Part shown: positions 1 through 8,266 of the stretch, piece by piece
Layout of the letters: each line of letters opens with the position of its first letter
Position numbering within the stretch: position 1 is the stretch's first letter
Source of the DNA: Streptococcus oralis ATCC 35037
GTDB lineage: Bacteria > Bacillota > Bacilli > Lactobacillales > Streptococcaceae
DNA length: 64,000 nt
Assembly (NCBI RefSeq): GCF_900637025.1
Contig: NZ_LR134336.1
Location: forward strand, 1,708,501 to 1,772,500
Direction of reading: 5' to 3'
Notes under the pieces: model-generated
The model's input: the letters and a program-made list of their open reading frames with translations, nothing else
Told to the model about the DNA's origin: nothing
Databases searched by the model: none
Translations under genes and position numbers: made by a program

Positions 1-16
1 CACAAGGAGAATTGTG

Positions 17-3000
17 ATGAAAAAGATCCCATCTCAAACTGAGAAAAAAATGATTTACGGTATCCGTTCCTTGAAGAACGGAACTGGTTCTGTCCTTATT
101 GGTGCCAGCATTATCCTGCTTTCTGCTGCAATGCCAACTATTTCGGCTAACGAAAACCTGCCTCAAACTCAGGAAAATACCAGCGCTGTGACCAAGGCCC
201 CTACTGAGACTGAAACGAGTCAAACTCAAAAGGAAACGCCTATTTCTGAACAAAAGAATGCAAACGCTTCCCTTGATTCTAAAAAAGAAGCTCCAGCTGG
301 GGAAACTACTACAGCACCAGAAACACCTAAAACAGAAGATGCTACTACAAGCCAGGCTAACAGCAAGGAAGAGAAAGTAGATAACAGCACTGCAACGCCA
401 ACTTCAGAACAAAAACCACAAGCTGACACATCTTCTGAAGAGCCCATCGCAGACAACCACTTCCGTATCCATGTAAAAAAACTCCCTGAAGAGAACAAAG
501 ATTCTCAAGGTCTTTGGACTTGGGATGATGTTGAAAAGCCGTCTGAAAACTGGCCCAATGGAGCCAAGTCCTTCAAGGATGCCAAGCAAGATGACTACGG
601 TTATTACCTAGATGTCAAACTCAAAAACGAGCAAGCCAAGAAAGTCAGCTTCCTTATCAACAATACCAAAGGCGATAACTTGACAGGGGACCGTTCAGTA
701 GAGCGCCTCTCTCCAAAAATGAATGAGGCCTGGCTAGATGAAAACTACAAGGTATACAACTACCGTCCTCAGCCAGCAGGAACTATTCGTGTCAACTACT
801 ACCGCACCGATGGCAACTATGACAAAAAATCGCTTTGGTATTGGGGCGATGTCAAGAACCCAAGCAGTGGAGAATGGCCTGACGGTACTGACTTTACCGC
901 AACTGGAAAATATGGTCGCTACATTGATATCCCACTCAATGAAGCTGCGAGAGAATTTGGATTTTTATTACTAGACGAAAGCAAGAAAGGCGATGATGTG
1001 AAAATCAGAAAAGAAGATTATAAATTCACTGATCTAAAAAATCACAGTCAGATTTTCCTCAAAGATGATGACGAAACCATCTACACTAACCCCTACTATG
1101 TGCACGATATCCGCATGACTGGTGCCCAACACGTGGCTAAATCTCGTATCGAAAGCAGTTTTTCTACCCTCGTTGGGGCTAAGAAAGACGATATCCTCAA
1201 ACACTCCAGCATCACTGATTACCAAGGGAATAAAGTAGCTATCACAGACGTGGAAGTGGATGAGGCAGGTAAAAAAGTGACCTACATCGGCGACTTCTCT
1301 GACACTCAACACCCTTACACTGTCAGCTACAATTCAGACCGCTTTACCACACGTTCAAGCTGGCGCCTCAAGGATGAGTCCTACAGTTACGATGGTCCAC
1401 TCGGCGCAACTCTAAAAGAAGATGGCAAGCGTGTTGACCTCACCCTCTGGTCTCCAAGTGCTGATAAGGTTTCCGTTGTTGTCTATGACAAGAAAGACCC
1501 TGAAAAAGTAGTTGGAACTGTCGCCCTTGAGAAAGGAGAGAAAGGAACCTGGAAACAAACTCTGGATGCAAACTCTGGTCTCGGTATCAGCAACTACACT
1601 GGCTACTACTACCACTACCAAATCGAGCGCCAAGGTAAAACTGTCCTCGTTCTTGACCCTTATGCCAAATCATTAGCGGCTTGGAACAGTGACCTAGCAA
1701 AAACAGATGCCGCTCATAAGGTCGCTAAAGCTGCCTTTGTCGATCCAGCGAAGTTAGGTCCGCAAGACTTGACCTATGGAAAGATTCGTAACTTCAAATC
1801 ACGTGAAGATGCCGTTATCTATGAAGCTCATGTACGTGACTTCACTTCGGATCCTGCCATCGCAAAAGACTTGACCAAGCCATTTGGTACCTTTGAAGCC
1901 TTTATTGAAAAACTGGACTATCTCAAAGACTTGGGTGTGACCCACATCCAGCTCCTTCCAGTCTTGTCTTACTACTTTGTCAATGAATTGAAGAACCAAG
2001 AACGTTTGTCTGCCTACGCTTCAAGCAACAGCAACTATAACTGGGGATATGACCCTCAAAACTACTTCTCCTTGACTGGTATGTACTCAAGCGATCCTAA
2101 GGATCCAGAAAAACGTATCGTAGAATTCAAAAACCTCATCAACGAAATCCACAAACGTGGCATGGGTGCTATCTTGGACGTGGTCTACAACCATACTGCA
2201 AATGTTGATATTTTTGAGGATATTGAGCCAAACTACTACCACTTTATGGATGCAGACGGAACTCCTCGTACCAGCTTTGGAGGTGGCCGTTTGGGAACTA
2301 CCCACTACATGTCTAAACGTGTCTTGGTAGACTCCATCAAGTATCTGGTTGAAACCTACAAAGTAGATGGTTTCCGCTTCGATATGATGGGTGACCACGA
2401 TGCAGCTTCTATCGAAGAAGCGTACAAAGCTGCACGCGCCCTCAATCCAAATCTTATCATGCTAGGTGAAGGCTGGAGAACCTATACTGGTGATGAAAAT
2501 ACGCCTGTACAACCTGCTGACCAAGATTGGATGAAGAAAACAGATACTGTCGCTGTCTTTTCAGACGACATCCGTAACAACCTCAAGTCTGGCTATCCAA
2601 ACGAAGGTCAACCGGCCTTTATCACAGGTGGAAAACGCGATATCAACACTATCTTTAAAAATCTCATTGCCCAACCAACCAACTTTGAAGCAGACAGCCC
2701 TGGAGATGTTATCCAGTATATCGCAGCCCATGATAACTTGACCCTCTTTGACATCATTGCCCAGTCTATCAAAAAAGACCCTAGCAAGGCTGAAAACTAC
2801 GCTGAGATCCATCGTCGTTTGCGACTTGGAAACCTCATGGTCTTGACTGCTCAAGGAACTCCGTTTATCCACTCTGGGCAGGAATACGGACGTACCAAAC
2901 AATTCCTTGATCCAGCCTACAAGACTCCTGTTCCAGACGATAAGGTCCCAAACAAGTCTCACTTGTTGCGCGACAAGGACGGCAAGCCATTTGTCTATCC

Positions 3001-3733
3001 TTACTTTATCCATGACTCTTACGACTCTAGTGATGCTGTCAACAAGTTTGATTGGACCAAAGCTACAGATGGCAAAGCTTATCCTGAAAATGTCAAGAGC
3101 CGTGACTACATGAAAGGATTGATTGCTCTTCGTCAATCTACAGACGCTTTCCGACTCAAGAGTCTGCAAGATATCAAGGAGCGCGTCCGACTCATCACTG
3201 TCCCAGGCCAAAATGGCGTTGAAAAAGAAGATGTGACCATCGGCTACCAAATCACCGCTCCAAATGGAGATATCTACGCTGTCTTTGTCAATGCAGATGA
3301 TAAGGCTCGTGAATTTACTCTAGGAACTGCTTTTGCTCACTTGAGAAAGGCTGAAGTCCTCGCAGATGAAAATCAAGCCGGACCAGTAGGAATCGCTAAA
3401 CCTCAAGGTCTCGAATGGACTGAAAAAGGCTTAAAATTGAACGCTCTCACTGCCGTTGTTCTCCGCTTGTCTCAAGGTGGTGCCATTGTCGCCCCAGCTG
3501 TGGAAGAAAAACCAGAGTTTAATCTTTCTAGCTTGGAAGTTGAACCAGAACAAGGCCTAGCCCAAAACCTAGTAGCAAATCCTGACTCTCAAGAAACTGC
3601 TACAGAGGCTCACTCTCAGAACCTCCTTCCAAATACAGGAACCGAGAGCAAATCCCTCCTTGCCCTTGCTGGATTCAGTATCCTTGCCCTTCTCGGACTT
3701 GGATGGTTGATAAAAAACAAGAAAAAGAAATAA
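17..3733 (+). CDS. pulA: cell-wall-anchored pullulanase (GH13)
   Basis: Debranching enzyme hydrolysing alpha-1,6 links of pullulan and glycogen at the cell surface. The ATG at 17 follows AAGGAG at 4-9 with good spacing; a GTG at 14 is the alternative. The N-terminus carries a YSIRK-like signal (YGIRSLKNGTGS) and a Thr/Glu/Lys-rich linker. Two starch-binding CBM41-type modules start near residues 149 and 255, recognisable by repeated W-x-W-x-D-V. The GH13 domain shows DVVYNH, GFRFDMMG with nucleophile Asp near 792, GEGW with acid/base Glu near 818, and AAHDN. The tail has LPNTG near residue 1204, a hydrophobic span and a Lys-rich end, so sortase anchoring is expected. It is the counterpart of pneumococcal SpuA. 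Its own promoter lies outside the window. Confidence 0.96.
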   Translation: MKKIPSQTEKKMIYGIRSLKNGTGSVLIGASIILLSAAMPTISANENLPQTQENTSAVTKAPTETETSQTQKETPISEQKNANASLDSKKEAPAGETTTAPETPKTEDATTSQANSKEEKVDNSTATPTSEQKPQADTSSEEPIADNHFRIHVKKLPEENKDSQGLWTWDDVEKPSENWPNGAKSFKDAKQDDYGYYLDVKLKNEQAKKVSFLINNTKGDNLTGDRSVERLSPKMNEAWLDENYKVYNYRPQPAGTIRVNYYRTDGNYDKKSLWYWGDVKNPSSGEWPDGTDFTATGKYGRYIDIPLNEAAREFGFLLLDESKKGDDVKIRKEDYKFTDLKNHSQIFLKDDDETIYTNPYYVHDIRMTGAQHVAKSRIESSFSTLVGAKKDDILKHSSITDYQGNKVAITDVEVDEAGKKVTYIGDFSDTQHPYTVSYNSDRFTTRSSWRLKDESYSYDGPLGATLKEDGKRVDLTLWSPSADKVSVVVYDKKDPEKVVGTVALEKGEKGTWKQTLDANSGLGISNYTGYYYHYQIERQGKTVLVLDPYAKSLAAWNSDLAKTDAAHKVAKAAFVDPAKLGPQDLTYGKIRNFKSREDAVIYEAHVRDFTSDPAIAKDLTKPFGTFEAFIEKLDYLKDLGVTHIQLLPVLSYYFVNELKNQERLSAYASSNSNYNWGYDPQNYFSLTGMYSSDPKDPEKRIVEFKNLINEIHKRGMGAILDVVYNHTANVDIFEDIEPNYYHFMDADGTPRTSFGGGRLGTTHYMSKRVLVDSIKYLVETYKVDGFRFDMMGDHDAASIEEAYKAARALNPNLIMLGEGWRTYTGDENTPVQPADQDWMKKTDTVAVFSDDIRNNLKSGYPNEGQPAFITGGKRDINTIFKNLIAQPTNFEADSPGDVIQYIAAHDNLTLFDIIAQSIKKDPSKAENYAEIHRRLRLGNLMVLTAQGTPFIHSGQEYGRTKQFLDPAYKTPVPDDKVPNKSHLLRDKDGKPFVYPYFIHDSYDSSDAVNKFDWTKATDGKAYPENVKSRDYMKGLIALRQSTDAFRLKSLQDIKERVRLITVPGQNGVEKEDVTIGYQITAPNGDIYAVFVNADDKAREFTLGTAFAHLRKAEVLADENQAGPVGIAKPQGLEWTEKGLKLNALTAVVLRLSQGGAIVAPAVEEKPEFNLSSLEVEPEQGLAQNLVANPDSQETATEAHSQNLLPNTGTESKSLLALAGFSILALLGLGWLIKNKKKK

Positions 3734-3850
3734 CACTCAATGAAAATCAAAGGGTAAACTAGGAAGCTAGCCGCAGACTGCTCTAAGCACAGCTTTGAGC
3801 TTGTAGATAAGGCGAAGCTGACGTGGTTTGAAGAGATTTTCAAAGAATAT
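3733..3850 (-). repeat. BOX element (boxA-boxC, no boxB)
   Basis: Read on the minus strand, the segment opens with a boxA-like half (CTCTTCAAACCACGTCAGC, near 3810-3835) and ends with a boxC-like half (AAACTAGGAAGCTAGCC on the plus strand, ending in ACTCAATGAAAATC). The intervening boxB module seems to be missing. BOX elements are non-autonomous repeats of pneumococcus and close relatives. It begins at the pulA stop codon. Identification is from memory of the BOX consensus. Confidence 0.85.
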
Positions 3851-3870
3851 AACCTAGCCCTCCTATAGAG

Positions 3871-3920
3871 AAAACACCCCATGGTCAGAAGAATCTTCTA
3901 GTCATGGGGTGTTGTTTTTA
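3871..3920. terminator. bidirectional terminator between pulA and the ABC operon
   Basis: Inverted repeat ACACCCCATG (3874-3883) / CATGGGGTGT (3903-3912), followed by a T-rich tract on the plus strand (GTTTTTA) and by TTTTC on the minus strand. It can end both pulA and the converging ABC-transporter operon. Confidence 0.85.
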
Positions 3921-3935
3921 TGATACACTTAGCTA

Positions 3936-4700
3936 TCAAATCATATATTCTACACTATAGCTAGCGTCTGATAAGATACGAGCCAGGAACTGCTTGGTTC
4001 GTTCTTCTTGTGGACGACTAAAGAAATCGTGGGGATTGTTCTCCTCTACGATACGACCTCCATCCATGAAAATAACGTGGTTGGCGACATCTCTAGCAAA
4101 TCCCATCTCATGCGTGACGACCACCATGGTCACACCTTCTCCCGCCAACTGTTTCAGAACATCCAAAACATCTCCAACCAACTCAGGGTCTAGTGCTGAT
4201 GTTGGTTCATCTAGCAAAATGACCTCGGGTTTGACGGCAATAGCACGCGCAATTCCTATTCGTTGTTGTTGCCCTCCAGATAGTTGTGAAGGGTAGTAGT
4301 CTTTGTAGGCCAGTAAACCAACTTTTTCCAAGGCAGATTCTGCACGTTTAAGTGCTTCTTCCTTGGGAACTTTACGAGCCACGATTAGGCCTTCTAGAAT
4401 ATTTTCCAGAGCAGTTTTGTTTGCAAAGAGATTGTAGTGTTGGAAAACAAAGGCTGTTTTTTGGCGAATTTCTAGAATGTCTTTCTTGCTCAATTTGGAT
4501 AAGTCATAGGTCTTTCCTGCCAAGGTCAAACGGCCACTGTCAGCTTTTTCTAAGTGATTAAGACAACGGAGAAAGGTCGTTTTCCCCGAACCTGATGGTC
4601 CTAAAATAACGACGACATCCCCTTGGTTAACCTGAAGATTGACATCCTCCAAGACCTGCCTCTCACCAAATGTTTTTGCGATATGTTCTACTTGTAACAT
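3936..4700 (-). CDS. polar amino-acid-type ABC transporter, ATP-binding protein
   Basis: ATPase of a PAAT-family importer, 254 residues. Walker [11 protein letters not shown]-loop FQHYN, signature LSGGQQQR, Walker [14 protein letters not shown] and the H-loop THEM are all present. The start at 4700 has AGGAGG just upstream. It is the last gene of the operon that begins with the UroD-like gene at 9271, 9 bp after the second permease. The substrate is not deducible from the ATPase. Confidence 0.93.
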   Translation of the reverse strand: MLQVEHIAKTFGERQVLEDVNLQVNQGDVVVILGPSGSGKTTFLRCLNHLEKADSGRLTLAGKTYDLSKLSKKDILEIRQKTAFVFQHYNLFANKTALENILEGLIVARKVPKEEALKRAESALEKVGLLAYKDYYPSQLSGGQQQRIGIARAIAVKPEVILLDEPTSALDPELVGDVLDVLKQLAGEGVTMVVVTHEMGFARDVANHVIFMDGGRIVEENNPHDFFSRPQEERTKQFLARILSDASYSVEYMI

Positions 4701-4709
4701 CCTGTCCTC

Positions 4710-5432
4710 CTATACGAAACGCGCGCTAGATGCTTTTGCACTTTTTTCTTTTTTCACATAGCCTTTTTCCAGTAGGGAGAAGCCCCACTGAATCAAACCA
4801 CAGATCAAAATATACTGCAAAAAGATCACAAAATAAGACTCAAAATACTGGTAACCGTAGGACGCTTCTACACGAGCAATAGCGGTGATGTCCTTGATAG
4901 TCATAACAAAGACCAGGGAGGTCCCTTTGACGATATTGATCACCAGATTGGCCAAGTTAGGCAAGGCTGAGCGCAAGGCTTGAGGAAAAACAATCCTTAG
5001 ATAGGCCTGGGTCGTAGTCAAGCCAATCGCATGCGCTGCCTCTAGTTGTCCCTTGTCCACCGTCAAGATGGCTGAACGCAAAATCTCCGATAAACTCCCG
5101 ACTGTCATCAAACTATAAATGATAAAGGCATAATAGAGAGGATCAAGCTTGAAAATATCAAAGTCACTTCCTATGCTTTTGAGAAATTGATTCAGCAGGC
5201 TTGGAAACAAACTATAAAAGAAGAGAATCAATAAAATCGGAGGAGTCGCTCGGATAAAGGCCAGATAGACCAGAGAAAAACTCCTCACACCTCGAACCTT
5301 GTAAATCTGCCCCAAGGCTAAAAATAGAGCCGGTAAAAAGCTTAAGACCATAGCCACAATCATGATAATCAAGGTGATTGGCACACCCTTCAAGGTCTCC
5401 AGAAAGGTCTTTACAATATAGTCTATATCCAT
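4710..5432 (-). CDS. amino-acid-type ABC transporter permease
   Basis: Membrane subunit of 240 residues with about five transmembrane helices. It has the EAA-loop region (EAAHAIGLTTTQAYLRIVFPQALR) that docks on the ATPase, typical of His/Glu/Gln-type importers. It lies 3 bp from the other permease and the two probably form a heterodimer. The start has GGGAGG 6 bases upstream. Confidence 0.92.
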   Translation of the reverse strand: MDIDYIVKTFLETLKGVPITLIIMIVAMVLSFLPALFLALGQIYKVRGVRSFSLVYLAFIRATPPILLILFFYSLFPSLLNQFLKSIGSDFDIFKLDPLYYAFIIYSLMTVGSLSEILRSAILTVDKGQLEAAHAIGLTTTQAYLRIVFPQALRSALPNLANLVINIVKGTSLVFVMTIKDITAIARVEASYGYQYFESYFVIFLQYILICGLIQWGFSLLEKGYVKKEKSAKASSARFV

Positions 5433-5435
5433 TTC

Positions 5436-6128
5436 TTACCTCCCTTTTGTTTCCAAAGACTTCTCAAGCAAACGACTCAAGCTAGAAATAACCAAGGCAA
5501 TCCCCCAGTAAAGAAGCGCAACTGCCGTATAGGTTTCCAGAGAGTAGTTCCCTAAATTGCGACTAATCAAGAGATTGCCTGCCCCCATAACATCAACAAA
5601 ACCAATCGTATAAGCCAAGGCAGCATCCCGCATGAGATTGAGAATAGCGGTCGTTATATTGGGAAGAGCAACTTGAAAAGCTTGAGGAAAAATGATTCTC
5701 CAAAAAGTCTGACTTGGAGTCAAACCAATACTAAGCCCGGCCTCTGTCTGCCCCTTTGGAATAGCTTGATAGGCCGCCTTGAAAACCTCGGCAACAATAG
5801 CCGCAAACAAGAGAATCATCGTCAAGAGAACAAAAATAGTTTTAGACCAGTTGTTGATGTCCAAACCAAGCCACCATTTCAGAAATTCTGGCAAGCCATA
5901 AAAGACTAGAAAAAGCAAGACAATCGGCGGTGTACAACGTAGGGTAAAGATATAGCCTTTGGAAATCGCTGCAAAACTCTTGTCTTCTCCTACTTGTGCC
6001 CAGGCCAAGAGACCTCCAAAAAGGGAACCAAGAAGAGTGGTAAAAAAGAGAATGGACAAGGTCATAGGAAGCGCCTGCCATAAGGTCGGCAAAAACTGAA
6101 AGACCTTGGAAAAATCATAAGAAACCAT
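5436..6128 (-). CDS. amino-acid-type ABC transporter permease
   Basis: Second membrane subunit, 230 residues. Its EAA loop reads EAGLSIGLTPSQTFWRIIFPQ. It is clearly diverged from its partner, so the transporter is heterodimeric. It follows the binding-protein gene by 32 bp and belongs to the same minus-strand operon. Confidence 0.92.
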   Translation of the reverse strand: MVSYDFSKVFQFLPTLWQALPMTLSILFFTTLLGSLFGGLLAWAQVGEDKSFAAISKGYIFTLRCTPPIVLLFLVFYGLPEFLKWWLGLDINNWSKTIFVLLTMILLFAAIVAEVFKAAYQAIPKGQTEAGLSIGLTPSQTFWRIIFPQAFQVALPNITTAILNLMRDAALAYTIGFVDVMGAGNLLISRNLGNYSLETYTAVALLYWGIALVISSLSRLLEKSLETKGR

Positions 6129-6160
6129 GCAAAACCCTTTCTAGTCTTGGAATTTCTGGT

Positions 6161-7039
6161 CTAGTCTTTGTCTACGTAACTAAAGACATCTTCTTTAAAG
6201 TATTGCTGAGATAGCTTAGCAAGCGTGCCATCTTCTTTCAACTCTTTGATTGCTTTTTCGTATTCTTTAGCGAATTTCTCACCCTTTTCATCACGGTGAA
6301 TCAAGGGATAAGTTGGAATGCCCTTGTATGGGAACCAGCTGAGTTTATCCGCATATTGGTGGTAAGGGCCATCTTCTGCGGTAACTGCTTTTTCAAAGGA
6401 CAGTTTGATATCAAAGAAGGCGTCATAACGTCCTTCTAAGACCCAGGCATAGGCATCTGCCACTTTAAAAGATTCAGCTGCTGTTAGCTCAATCGGTGCA
6501 TCCTGATGTTTTTCATTGTAGCTGGTGATAACATTCCATTGAGCATTCTGTGGCGAGATGGGAACCAATTTCCCTTTATTCTTAGCAAAGTCATCAATGG
6601 TTTTGTATTTCTGTTCATCTTCTTTTCTGACAGTAAATCCGATGATGCTCGCTCCGACTGGTTCAGATGGAATGACAAACTTTTTAGCTCGTTCATCTGT
6701 GTACCAAGCTCCCTTGGTTCCGATGTCATACTTGCCTGATTCCAGACCAATCAAGAGGTCATCATCACTGGTGCCCGTATATTCAAATTGATAGTTTGCC
6801 AACTTCTCATCAACAGCCTTCAAAACAGCTACTTCATAACCATCTGATTCCCCTTTTTCATTGACAAAGTCATAAGGCACATAGTTTTGTGTATGGGCAA
6901 CCTTCAAGGTTATGACTTCAGCAGACGAAGCTGTTTCTCCCTCCTTGGCTGGAGCGCCAGCTAAACTTCTCCCGATAATCGTCGCCCCAATTACTGCAAC
7001 AACTGCTACACCACCGATAATCCATGCTTTTTTACTCAT
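6161..7039 (-). CDS. ABC transporter substrate-binding protein, membrane-tethered
   Basis: Periplasmic-binding-protein family 3 (SBP_bac_3), 292 residues. It starts with one hydrophobic segment (about residues 5-28) and then the usual fold (VAHTQNYVPYDFVNEKGESDGYEVAVLKAV, DIGTKGAWYTDERAKKF). The protein contains no cysteine, so it cannot be a lipoprotein; it is either anchored by an uncleaved N-terminal helix or cleaved after SLAGAPA. Similarity to cystine/polar amino acid binders is only at family level. It follows a UroD-like gene by 11 bp, with its AGGAG in that gap. Confidence 0.9.
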   Translation of the reverse strand: MSKKAWIIGGVAVVAVIGATIIGRSLAGAPAKEGETASSAEVITLKVAHTQNYVPYDFVNEKGESDGYEVAVLKAVDEKLANYQFEYTGTSDDDLLIGLESGKYDIGTKGAWYTDERAKKFVIPSEPVGASIIGFTVRKEDEQKYKTIDDFAKNKGKLVPISPQNAQWNVITSYNEKHQDAPIELTAAESFKVADAYAWVLEGRYDAFFDIKLSFEKAVTAEDGPYHQYADKLSWFPYKGIPTYPLIHRDEKGEKFAKEYEKAIKELKEDGTLAKLSQQYFKEDVFSYVDKD

Positions 7040-7050
7040 CTTTTTCTCCT

Positions 7051-8049
7051 TTAGTTTTCAAGCGCTTCTCTCACCCACTGGATACGTTCAACTGCGATAT
7101 CACTTGGAATGGTACAATCTGCCCCAAGTACCAAGCCCTGTTCCCCAGCTTCTGCAACTAGTTTCTTTGCCTCAGCCTGAATGGCATCCTTGCTACCAGT
7201 ATACAGCAAGCCTGTCTTACCATTTTCGAATCCTCCAAGAACCGTACGTCCCTTGAAAATCTCACGACCTTCCTTGAGAGTGATTCCCTCTGGTCCTACA
7301 GCCCAGTTAAAGACTTGGGCTGGGTAGTCTGCAAAAAGATGAATATCATTTCGCGCTCCCTCGTAGCCACAGATATGAAGAACAGTGACGCCACCAACAG
7401 CACTAGCTGCTTCCAGAACCGTTATCTCGCTAGGGGCAATGACGGCTTGATAATCTGCTGCCGACACTCGTTGATCTTGGATACTCTGCACGCTGAGATA
7501 GATTCCATCAGCACCAGCCTCTTCGATGACAGCTCGGCTGAGACTCGCAATATCCTCTGCAATCACATCCAACACCTTTTTAAGGGCTTTAGGATCTTCC
7601 ACCAGAAAGTCCGCAATAAGGTCATCCCCGCCAGACACTTCCCCAAGCAGCCACTTGAGATAGGTCACAGGAGCAAAAACATTGTAAATCGCAACGATAT
7701 CTTCTGTAAATTCTTGCTTGATTTTCTTAACCAAGTCCACCTGCTCTTTTATCCAAGCGTGATCTGGTCCGAGTGGTTGAATGGTTGCCAATTCTTGAAG
7801 TGATTTGCCTTTGGCAATCGCTGGATTTGGATAAGCAAAGTAGCCATCACTCATGAGTTTGATAAAGTCTGGCTGAACTTCTCGGATAAAGCGCTTATGT
7901 CCCTCGATATTCTTCTCGATAATGACTGGATTTGAGAAACCATGTAGCCATTCGTCTTCGGATGTGAAATGGTGCCAAAAGCCAACTGGCACACGATCAA
8001 CCTTTTCACCTTTAAATGCTTTTAAAACCCATTCTCTTTTTTCTGACAT
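7051..8049 (-). CDS. UroD-superfamily protein, probable zinc-dependent methyltransferase (copy 1)
   Basis: 332-residue protein of the uroporphyrinogen decarboxylase superfamily. It carries H225-I-C227 and C312 in GADC, the His-X-Cys...Cys zinc pattern of the MtaA/MtbA/CmuA methyltransferase branch, where zinc activates a thiol acceptor. True HemE enzymes lack this pattern, and streptococci make no haem. The start at 8049 lies 2 bases after the stop of the 67-aa ORF, and its GGAGA lies inside that ORF's last codons, so translation is probably coupled. The adjacent importer suggests a methylated amino-acid-like substrate. No corrinoid protein is encoded nearby. The superfamily call is firm; the chemistry is inferred. 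Confidence 0.85.
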   Translation of the reverse strand: MSEKREWVLKAFKGEKVDRVPVGFWHHFTSEDEWLHGFSNPVIIEKNIEGHKRFIREVQPDFIKLMSDGYFAYPNPAIAKGKSLQELATIQPLGPDHAWIKEQVDLVKKIKQEFTEDIVAIYNVFAPVTYLKWLLGEVSGGDDLIADFLVEDPKALKKVLDVIAEDIASLSRAVIEEAGADGIYLSVQSIQDQRVSAADYQAVIAPSEITVLEAASAVGGVTVLHICGYEGARNDIHLFADYPAQVFNWAVGPEGITLKEGREIFKGRTVLGGFENGKTGLLYTGSKDAIQAEAKKLVAEAGEQGLVLGADCTIPSDIAVERIQWVREALEN

Positions 8050-8051
8050 TC

Positions 8052-8255
8052 TTATTCTCCATTTCTTACTTTTTCAACTAATAAACTGCTTGCGATATCA
8101 TTCGAGCGTAGAAAGGGGAGACTGGACTTGGAAAAATCCTGAACTCCACGACATCTCTCTCCATTTTTGCAGTGCTGATTTTTTACGACGCTTATGGCAA
8201 CCAAAGCCAGCAAACCGACAACTGCAATGAAGATGCCCCATCTTTTACTTTTCAT
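8052..8255 (-). CDS. 67-aa single-pass membrane protein between the two UroD-like genes
   Basis: A small ORF with an excellent ribosome binding site (AAAGGAGG, 5 bases before the ATG at 8255), ending 2 bases before the next gene, so it is very likely translated. It has a basic N-terminus, one hydrophobic helix (about residues 7-24), then two cysteines in CKNGERC and a polar tail. I recognise no family. Its place inside the operon points to a role linked to the importer or the methyltransferases. It could be exported with a cysteine pair outside the membrane. Confidence 0.7.
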   Translation of the reverse strand: MKSKRWGIFIAVVGLLALVAISVVKNQHCKNGERCRGVQDFSKSSLPFLRSNDIASSLLVEKVRNGE

Positions 8256-8266
8256 AGCTCCTCCTT

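Noticed and set aside
2561..3250. 229-residue minus-strand reading frame inside pulA
   Set aside because: Antisense shadow of a strongly coding region, without a ribosome binding site or recognisable domain.
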